From: an uncultured Fusibacter sp.
GTDB taxonomy: Bacteria; Bacillota; Clostridia; Peptostreptococcales; Acidaminobacteraceae
Direction: 5' to 3'
NCBI GenBank assembly: GCA_937958285.1
Contig: CALFXQ010000013.1
Coordinates: 1 to 10,549 of the forward strand
Length of the DNA stretch: 10,549 bases
Position 1 is the first letter of the stretch; each line of letters opens with the position of its first letter. Position numbers and translations under genes: made by a program. Under the pieces are notes generated by a model. The model had not been told where the DNA came from. It was given only the letters and a program-made list of their open reading frames with translations, and ran no database searches. Shown piece by piece: positions 6,181 through 10,549 of the stretch.

Positions 6181-6209
6181 GTGCCCTTCATTTATAAGAT
6201 GAAGGGCAC
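6181..6209 (-). terminator. hairpin between rpsA and cheR, partial terminator
   Basis: An 11-bp perfect stem, GTGCCCTTCAT (6181-6191) with ATGAAGGGCAC (6199-6209), closes a 7-base loop. On the minus strand it begins 20 bases after the rpsA stop and is followed only by TTTCAT, a poor T-run, before the cheR ribosome binding site. It probably ends part of the rpsA transcripts or protects the 3' end while allowing some passage into cheR. Confidence 0.65.
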
Positions 6210-6228
6210 ACTTTCTTAAGCCATTTAA

Positions 6229-7332
6229 TTAAGCTTCTTCAGAAACTTCAACCGCTTCTTGATTATCGCTTAATGCTTTGCGAGACAATTTAATCTTTTT
6301 GTCTACTGTATCGATTTCGAGGACTTCGAACTCGTATTCAGCATTTTCTTTCAACACATCTGCAGGCTTTTCGATGCGATCTACAGAAATTTGAGAGATG
6401 TGAACAAGACCTTCTACGCCAGGCTCGAGCTCTACAAATGCACCAAAGTCAGTTGTGTTAACAACGCGACCAGCATGTTTTGTGCCAACAGCATACTTTT
6501 CAGCGGCAATATCCCATGGGTTTGGAGCTGTTTGCTTGATAGAAAGAGAAATTTTCTCAGTCTCTGGATCGATGTTCAATACTTTAACCATAACTTTGTC
6601 GTTGATTTTTAAGTATTCTTGTGGATTCTTAATGCGACCGTAAGTGATTTCAGTTACGTGGACAAGACCATCAAAACCACCGACATCGATAAACGCACCA
6701 AAGTTAGCAAGGCGCTTAACAGTACCTTCGATCACTTGACCCGTTACGATCTTTGAGAAGAAAGAATCTTTTTTATTGCTTTGCTCGTCTTTAAGGAGCT
6801 CTTTACGGCTGAATACTGCACGCTTTTTACGCTTATCGTATTCGATAACCTTAACATTAACCGTTTCACCGATGTATTTTGTCAAGTCGTTTTCAAATCT
6901 CAAAGAGATGTGAGACGCTGGAATAAAGCCTCTTACATTTTTGTAGTACGCAATCGCACCACCTTTGACAACTTGTTTGATGACAACAGGAATAATTGTC
7001 CCTGCTTCGTACACTGGCTCAAGATCTTTGAAATCTTGATCCATTGCCAAGCGCTTGATTGACAAGAGCACATTGCCATCGCCATTGTCAGTTTTGAGAA
7101 CGTAGACATCAAGTTCTTGGCCCTCTTCAAATGTTGCCTTCAGATCGCAATCGCCTGCGTTTGACACTTCCTCTTTAGGAATAATGCCATCCGCCTTGTA
7201 ACCGATGTTGACGACGACTTCGTCTTCTGACACCATGACGACCTTGCCCTCTATGACATCGCCACGTCGTGGTGCTCTAAAACCACTTTCAAAACCATCC
7301 AACATCTCTTGCATTGTGTTATTGTCTTCCAT
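6229..7332 (-). CDS. rpsA: 30S ribosomal protein S1-like protein with four S1 domains
   Basis: The protein binds RNA and is annotated as ribosomal protein S1 in Clostridia, where it is shorter than the six-domain proteobacterial form. The 367 residues hold four S1 RNA-binding repeats at about 22-94, 109-177, 196-266 and 281-353. Repeats 3 and 4 carry the typical NFGAFIDVGGFDGLVHVTEI (210-229) and DFGAFVELEPGVEGLVHISQ (295-314). Repeat 1 is more divergent (DEVVVNIGYKADGIIPKEE). The tail is short and acidic. The ATG has GAGGT eight bases upstream and overlaps the end of ispH by 14 bases in another frame. In many Clostridia ispH and the S1 gene are fused into one protein; here they are separate but coupled. 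Codon use is biased, in keeping with high expression. Confidence 0.94.
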   Translation of the reverse strand: MEDNNTMQEMLDGFESGFRAPRRGDVIEGKVVMVSEDEVVVNIGYKADGIIPKEEVSNAGDCDLKATFEEGQELDVYVLKTDNGDGNVLLSIKRLAMDQDFKDLEPVYEAGTIIPVVIKQVVKGGAIAYYKNVRGFIPASHISLRFENDLTKYIGETVNVKVIEYDKRKKRAVFSRKELLKDEQSNKKDSFFSKIVTGQVIEGTVKRLANFGAFIDVGGFDGLVHVTEITYGRIKNPQEYLKINDKVMVKVLNIDPETEKISLSIKQTAPNPWDIAAEKYAVGTKHAGRVVNTTDFGAFVELEPGVEGLVHISQISVDRIEKPADVLKENAEYEFEVLEIDTVDKKIKLSRKALSDNQEAVEVSEEA

Positions 7333-8200
7333 TTACGACTACCTCGCCTTCACTTTTTAGTTTTTGGATTACTTCTTGGATTACCCAATCGGGTGTAGAA
7401 GCACCCGCAACTATACCTATCTTATCATATTTTTTAAGGAAATTCACATTAATTTCATCAACATTTTCAATATGTTGTGCTTTTTTTTGATATTTTTTTG
7501 CAATTTCGAATAATTTCTGTGTATTTGAACTTTCCTTACCACCAATTACTAGAATAAAATCCACTTTTTGAGCAATGTCGTGGACCTCGTCTTGACGAAG
7601 TCGTGTTGCAGAGCAAATGGTATTGTGAATGTGAATTTGAAGTGGTAGTTTTTTGAATTGCTCAGTTAGTGCTTCCCATAGCTTAGTATTTAATGTGGTC
7701 TGAGCGACAATACAAAGAGGATCGCGATAAGCTAGGAGCATCGTCACTAATTTTTCGCAGTTTTCTACACTGTCGACCACGTGAATCTTATCTGCTGCCC
7801 AACCACAAATACCTTTAACTTCTGGATGGTCGGGGTCGCCACAAATGATAATGCGTTCACCTTTTTCGGCGCTTTCTTTGACGAGTCGATGAACCTTTTT
7901 AACAAAAACACACGTTGTATCGATCACATCTAAATGCTTTTCTTCTGCTTCTTTGTAGAATGCCTCACCCACACCGTGTGACCTCACAATTACTGTACAA
8001 TCGTGAATGTCATCAAGGGTGTCGATTACTTGCGCCCCTCTTTCAGCAAGCATTTTTACAACATCTTGATTGTGAATAATAGGTCCATAGGTATAGATTG
8101 GGCGGCGGGCATCGTGTGCTTCAGTCGTTGCAATGGCCGTCTCTACTGCGCGTTTTACACCAAAACAAAAGCCACCGTGCTTGGCAATATAGAGTTCCAC
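7319..8200 (-). CDS. ispH: 4-hydroxy-3-methylbut-2-enyl diphosphate reductase IspH
   Basis: IspH is the last enzyme of the MEP pathway; it reduces HMBPP to IPP and DMAPP with a [4Fe-4S] cluster. Taking GTG at 8198-8200 as start gives 293 residues, the normal length. The three cluster ligands are Cys12 (GGFCFGVKRAVE), Cys97 (VIDTTCVFVKKVH) and Cys196 (NTICSATRLRQ). Substrate-pocket motifs include GPIIHN (39-44), RSHG (73-76), DHPEVKG (124-130, Glu127 as the proton-relay residue), SSNT (224-227) and ASTP (267-270). The start was chosen because AAGGAGG (8206-8212) lies exactly five bases upstream. A longer frame from an ATG at 8230 would run 20 bases into cmk and put that site inside the coding region. 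The SD overlaps the cmk stop codon, so translation is probably coupled. Confidence 0.95.
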   Translation of the reverse strand: MELYIAKHGGFCFGVKRAVETAIATTEAHDARRPIYTYGPIIHNQDVVKMLAERGAQVIDTLDDIHDCTVIVRSHGVGEAFYKEAEEKHLDVIDTTCVFVKKVHRLVKESAEKGERIIICGDPDHPEVKGICGWAADKIHVVDSVENCEKLVTMLLAYRDPLCIVAQTTLNTKLWEALTEQFKKLPLQIHIHNTICSATRLRQDEVHDIAQKVDFILVIGGKESSNTQKLFEIAKKYQKKAQHIENVDEINVNFLKKYDKIGIVAGASTPDWVIQEVIQKLKSEGEVVVNGRQ

Positions 8201-8210
8201 AACGGCCTCC

Positions 8211-8861
8211 TTAAGGCTGGCCTTTGACATAACTCAAGATTTTCTCTACCACTTGAATAATTGTCAATGCAGTCGTATCTATGTGAATTGCGTCTGCTGC
8301 AGGTTTTAAGGGTGCAATTTCTCGTGTACTATCTAGGTGATCTCTCAGCTTCATATCTTCTAAGATCGTTTCGTAAGAAACGTCGAGTCCTTTACTTAAT
8401 TGTTCTTCATAACGCCTCTTAGCCCTTTCTTCTGGACTTGCAACAATAAAGAACTTCCACTGGGCATTGGGTAGTACCACTGTTCCTATGTCTCGTCCAT
8501 CCATCACAATAGGCTGATTGTTTGCTATGTCTCTTTGCAAGGCAACCATAGCTTCTCGTACAGAACCATAACTTGATACAGCCGAGACATTTTTGCTGAT
8601 GCGTTCAGTACGTATAGCATCGTTGACTAATTTGCCATTTACGCGAACATTTTCCTTTTCCATTTGTAGGCTAAAATTCTGCAAAAGGCTCTCTACGGCA
8701 ATCCGATTCTGTGGATCAGCATTGTGCTCTAAGCAAAAGTAGGTATAGGCTCTATACATCGCACCTGTATCTAAGTAAGTAATGTCGAGTGCTTTAGCAA
8801 TCGCCTTGGCTAGTGTACTTTTTCCTGAACCAGCGGGTCCATCTAAACATATTTGCAACAT
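8211..8861 (-). CDS. cmk: cytidylate kinase Cmk
   Basis: Cmk phosphorylates CMP and dCMP using ATP, in nucleotide salvage and lipid or DNA precursor supply. From the ATG at 8859-8861 the product has 216 residues, the usual length. The P-loop is DGPAGSGKST (7-16). LDTGAMYRAYT (31-41) forms the CMP-site region, VMDGRDIGTVVLPNA (119-133) is the family signature, and ASPEERAKRRYEEQ (141-154) is the lid. The natural N-terminus MLQICLDGPAG fits homologues. The frame extends eight codons to a GTG at 8885, but that codon directly abuts the SD, so it should be too close. A small hairpin separates SD and ATG. In many Bacillota plsC lies between cmk and ispH; here cmk is followed directly by ispH. Confidence 0.93.
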   Translation of the reverse strand: MLQICLDGPAGSGKSTLAKAIAKALDITYLDTGAMYRAYTYFCLEHNADPQNRIAVESLLQNFSLQMEKENVRVNGKLVNDAIRTERISKNVSAVSSYGSVREAMVALQRDIANNQPIVMDGRDIGTVVLPNAQWKFFIVASPEERAKRRYEEQLSKGLDVSYETILEDMKLRDHLDSTREIAPLKPAADAIHIDTTALTIIQVVEKILSYVKGQP

Positions 8862-8869
8862 ATTGTCTT

Positions 8870-8892
8870 TGTGGCTTGGCCACACTCCTTTT
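8870..8892 (-). promoter_or_regulatory. cmk ribosome binding site with intervening hairpin
   Basis: AAAAGGAG (8885-8892) is the only Shine-Dalgarno sequence before cmk, but it lies 23 bases from the ATG. Between them TGTGGC and GCCACA form a perfect 6-bp stem with a CAA loop (8870-8884). When the stem is folded, the SD stands 8 bases from the ATG, a normal distance. This resembles cases in which a hairpin brings SD and start codon together, such as phage T4 gene 38. Its operation here is inference. Confidence 0.5.
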
Positions 8893-8932
8893 TATTTCAT
8901 TTTATAATTCGTAAACTGAAGAATAATCCCAT

Positions 8933-9280
8933 TTAAGTGGTTTGATTATTTGGGGCTTCTTGTATTGCAGATTGTTCGCTTTTAGTTTGCACTGAAGCCA
9001 CTAAGTCGTCGTATTGACCTTTTAGATGCATAAACGCACTTTGTGCCTCTTGAAGATCTTTTTCTAACCCTTTTACGGTTTTCGTCGACTTCATCTTTGT
9101 GACAACATCTATTGAATAGATGAGCAATGCCCCTAAAGCCGCTGAAATTAGAATAACTAATGCCGCTGAAATCTCAACTTTCGAGAATATCAGATTTACT
9201 CTTATAGGTGCGGCATTTAAAATAGCAAACACTGCGATTACGATAGAAAACAGCAACGTGATAATTAAATTTTTCTGCAT
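8933..9280 (-). CDS. LapA-domain (DUF1049) membrane protein
   Basis: The 115-residue protein matches the small LapA/DUF1049 family by layout. Two membrane segments lie at about 4-24 and 37-58, joined by the typical NAAPIRVNLIFSKVEIS (22-38). A charged, probably coiled-coil cytoplasmic part (65-98) ends in a short Gln/Asn/Thr-rich tail. In Gram-negatives LapA helps control lipopolysaccharide assembly; in Bacillota the role is unknown, and the name should not be read as LPS function. The ATG at 9278-9280 has GGAGG five bases upstream. A TTG nine codons earlier would place that site inside the gene and was rejected. It has its own promoter, and no terminator separates it from cmk 71 bases downstream, so it may be the first gene of the cmk-ispH-rpsA operon. 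Confidence 0.83.
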   Translation of the reverse strand: MQKNLIITLLFSIVIAVFAILNAAPIRVNLIFSKVEISAALVILISAALGALLIYSIDVVTKMKSTKTVKGLEKDLQEAQSAFMHLKGQYDDLVASVQTKSEQSAIQEAPNNQTT

Positions 9281-9320
9281 ATAGGCCTCCACATTCTTTT
9301 TGGGCAATCTATCACATTAA

Positions 9321-9349
9321 ATTTTATCACATTCATTAATCATAAGCAA
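9321..9349 (-). promoter_or_regulatory. promoter of the lapA-cmk-ispH-rpsA operon
   Basis: The minus strand reads TTGCTT (9344-9349), a 17-base spacer and TAAAAT (9321-9326), with TGA before the hexamer as an extended -10. It lies between the terminator of the RpiR-type gene and the lapA-like gene. Transcription would start near 9314, giving a leader of about 35 bases. It is the only convincing promoter upstream of cmk, ispH and rpsA. Confidence 0.65.
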
Positions 9350-9356
9350 CAAATGC

Positions 9357-9386
9357 AAAAAAGACTCGAGGTTAACTCGAGTCTTT
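9357..9386 (-). terminator. rho-independent terminator of the RpiR-type regulator gene
   Basis: An 11-bp perfect stem, AAAGACTCGAG (9360-9370) with CTCGAGTCTTT (9376-9386), closes a five-base loop. On the minus strand it ends in a run of six T, of which four (9357-9360) lie at or beyond the base of the stem. It lies nine bases after the stop codon of the upstream gene, separating that operon from the lapA-cmk operon. Confidence 0.9.
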
Positions 9387-9395
9387 AGGGGCAAC

Positions 9396-10259
9396 TTATC
9401 GCTGCGTATAGATGTTGTTTTTCTTCCAAATTTCTTCGAGTAAATCAAACTTCGCTTTGAGTTTGTCTCGTTCGCCTACCGTTAATGCGATAATTAAGCT
9501 ATTTAGAAGACTCATGGGCGCAACAAGGGAATCAATAAATGTCGTCATACTGTACTTAGCGGTCAAAGCAAGTTTTACGTGGGGCACTAAAGGCGACATT
9601 AAACTGTCAGTGATGCCAATAATGGTTGCCCCCTGTTGCTTCGCAAATTGAACGACCTCGAAGGTACGGTTTGAATACCTGGGAAATGAGAAGACAACCA
9701 AGGCATCGCATTCGTTTAAATTGATCAGCTCATCAAAAGGGTCATTTGCTCCAGAAGGAATCAAATGCACGTCATCCATGATAAAATTCAAGTAAAATGC
9801 AAAGTACTCAGCTAAAATCTTAGAGCTGCGCATACCTAGAATATAGACTTTGCGCGCAGATTTTAGTGTTTGTACGGTATCTCTAATAAGATTAGAGTCT
9901 AACTCGTCTATTGTCTTTCTAATGTTATCTATATCCGAGTTCATCACGCGTTTAATAATGTTTTCTTCGGAATCTAGATCTTTTGACATTTCGAAGCGTT
10001 GTACCGTTGTAAGTTTTGTTTTAATGGATTCTTGTAATGCCTTTTGCAACTTTGGATAACCATCGTAGTCTAGTACATTGGCAAATCGAACCACAGTTGA
10101 CTCACTTACACCCACAGTATTTCCCAAATGCGAGGCGGTCATAAACGCAACCTTGTCGTAATTTTCTTGAATGTAATTGGCAATTGCCTTTTGGCCCTTG
10201 CTCATTTTTTTGTATCGCATTTGAATGCGATTCAATAAATCCCGATAGGCTTCGCTCAT
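9396..10259 (-). CDS. MurR/RpiR-family transcriptional regulator (HTH plus SIS domain)
   Basis: These regulators bind DNA through an N-terminal helix-turn-helix and sense sugar phosphates through a SIS domain. The 287 residues show the RpiR HTH at about 5-80, with MSKGQKAIANYIQENYDKVAF (19-39) carrying the first helices and VSESTVVRFANVLDYDGYPK (51-70) the recognition helix. The SIS domain spans about 125-255, with VYILGMRSSKILAEYFAFYL (138-157), DALVVFSFPRYSNRTFEVVQ (185-204) and GATIIGITDS (210-219). GAGGAG lies six bases before the ATG. It begins 23 bases after the stop of the oxidoreductase gamma subunit and is closed by a strong terminator, so the two are probably cotranscribed. The ligand and targets are not evident; control of the upstream oxidoreductase operon is plausible but unproven. 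Confidence 0.9.
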   Translation of the reverse strand: MSEAYRDLLNRIQMRYKKMSKGQKAIANYIQENYDKVAFMTASHLGNTVGVSESTVVRFANVLDYDGYPKLQKALQESIKTKLTTVQRFEMSKDLDSEENIIKRVMNSDIDNIRKTIDELDSNLIRDTVQTLKSARKVYILGMRSSKILAEYFAFYLNFIMDDVHLIPSGANDPFDELINLNECDALVVFSFPRYSNRTFEVVQFAKQQGATIIGITDSLMSPLVPHVKLALTAKYSMTTFIDSLVAPMSLLNSLIIALTVGERDKLKAKFDLLEEIWKKNNIYTQR

Positions 10260-10282
10260 GCACTGCTCCTCAGTTTGGTTTT

Positions 10283-10549
10283 CTACAGATTTTGAGCCAA
10301 CTTGTATCCCTCTTCTAGAGCGCGTTGGTTCAACGATTCTGTGCCTTTTGGTACACGGGCCATAACTGCCTTTTCAATATTCTCACGACTTACACATTTT
10401 GTCAACTCAGTGATAAAGCCAATGGCAATGATGTTGGCAACAATCGGCTTGCCAATAACTTCAGCTGCTGTGCGAAGAATGGGCACACGTATAATGCGCT
10501 GTGCATCTGAATGTTGTGGTGTATCTACTGTCTCGTCGATAATAAGAAC
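10283..10549 (-). CDS. 2-oxoacid:acceptor oxidoreductase gamma subunit (5' end cut off by window edge)
   Basis: The last 88 residues are present; the frame is open to the right edge, so the start lies outside. The sequence RIIRVPILRTAAEVIG followed by KPIVANIIAIGFITELTKCV and ENIEKAVMARVPKGTESLNQ matches the C-terminal part of the pyruvate/ketoisovalerate/2-oxoglutarate ferredoxin oxidoreductase gamma domain (KorC/VorC/PorG type). Such subunits work with thiamine-diphosphate and alpha subunits to oxidise a 2-oxoacid to its acyl-CoA, passing electrons to ferredoxin, a hallmark of anaerobes. The substrate cannot be told from this fragment. A GTG at 10484-10486 lies in mid-domain and is not the start. 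The downstream neighbour is the RpiR-type regulator, 23 bases away. Confidence 0.85.
   Translation of the reverse strand, partial: VLIIDETVDTPQHSDAQRIIRVPILRTAAEVIGKPIVANIIAIGFITELTKCVSRENIEKAVMARVPKGTESLNQRALEEGYKLAQNL

Noticed and set aside
7312..7340. Programmed frameshift joining ispH and rpsA into one protein
   Set aside because: The rpsA frame has a stop codon immediately before its ATG, leaving only about 11 bases in which a shift could act. No slippery sequence is present there.
8201..8230. ispH starting at the ATG at 8230
   Set aside because: It would overlap cmk and place a perfect AAGGAGG inside the gene. The GTG at 8200 has ideal spacing and gives the family's normal N-terminus.

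Overview
The window looks like a chromosomal segment of a low- to medium-GC Bacillota, most likely a member of the Clostridia. This rests on the gene content and order: miaB followed by mutS, a short four-domain S1 protein directly behind ispH and cmk, a ketoacid:acceptor oxidoreductase gamma subunit, and strong AGGAGG-type ribosome binding sites throughout. No species can be named from the sequence alone. No rRNA, tRNA, CRISPR array, insertion sequence or prophage gene was seen, and no gene-free stretch exceeds about 200 bases.

Left part (1-3032, minus strand): a mutS gene cut by the left edge, preceded by miaB. Each has its own recognisable promoter, and a possible weak terminator or attenuator hairpin lies between them.

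Middle part (about 3060-5300) is the accessory-looking section. Two plus-strand genes come first: a small membrane protein with two Cys-Pro iron-sulfur motifs, behind a striking G/C-rich dyad, and an XRE-family regulator with its own promoter and a strong terminator. Convergent to them is a minus-strand pair, a PadR-family repressor followed by a DUF2812 membrane protein, overlapping by 11 bases. A compact block of four 19-bp direct repeats, containing an 18-bp inverted repeat, ends on the padR -35 box. It is the best candidate for a regulatory element not covered by ordinary annotation.

Right part (5383-10549, minus strand) is conserved housekeeping. Read in the direction of transcription it runs: 3' end of a 2-oxoacid oxidoreductase gamma subunit, an RpiR-type SIS-domain regulator, a terminator, then a promoter followed by lapA-like, cmk, ispH, rpsA and cheR. 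The cmk, ispH and rpsA genes are tightly packed, with an SD overlapping a stop codon and a 14-base gene overlap. A hairpin separates rpsA from cheR, and a strong hairpin terminator follows cheR.

Several starts given here are shorter than the longest reading frame because a clear ribosome binding site decides them (ispH, cmk, lapA-like, padR, DUF2812). I found no convincing complete new system. The most unusual signals are the padR-upstream repeats, the dyad before the iron-sulfur gene, and a hairpin between the Shine-Dalgarno sequence and the start codon of cmk.
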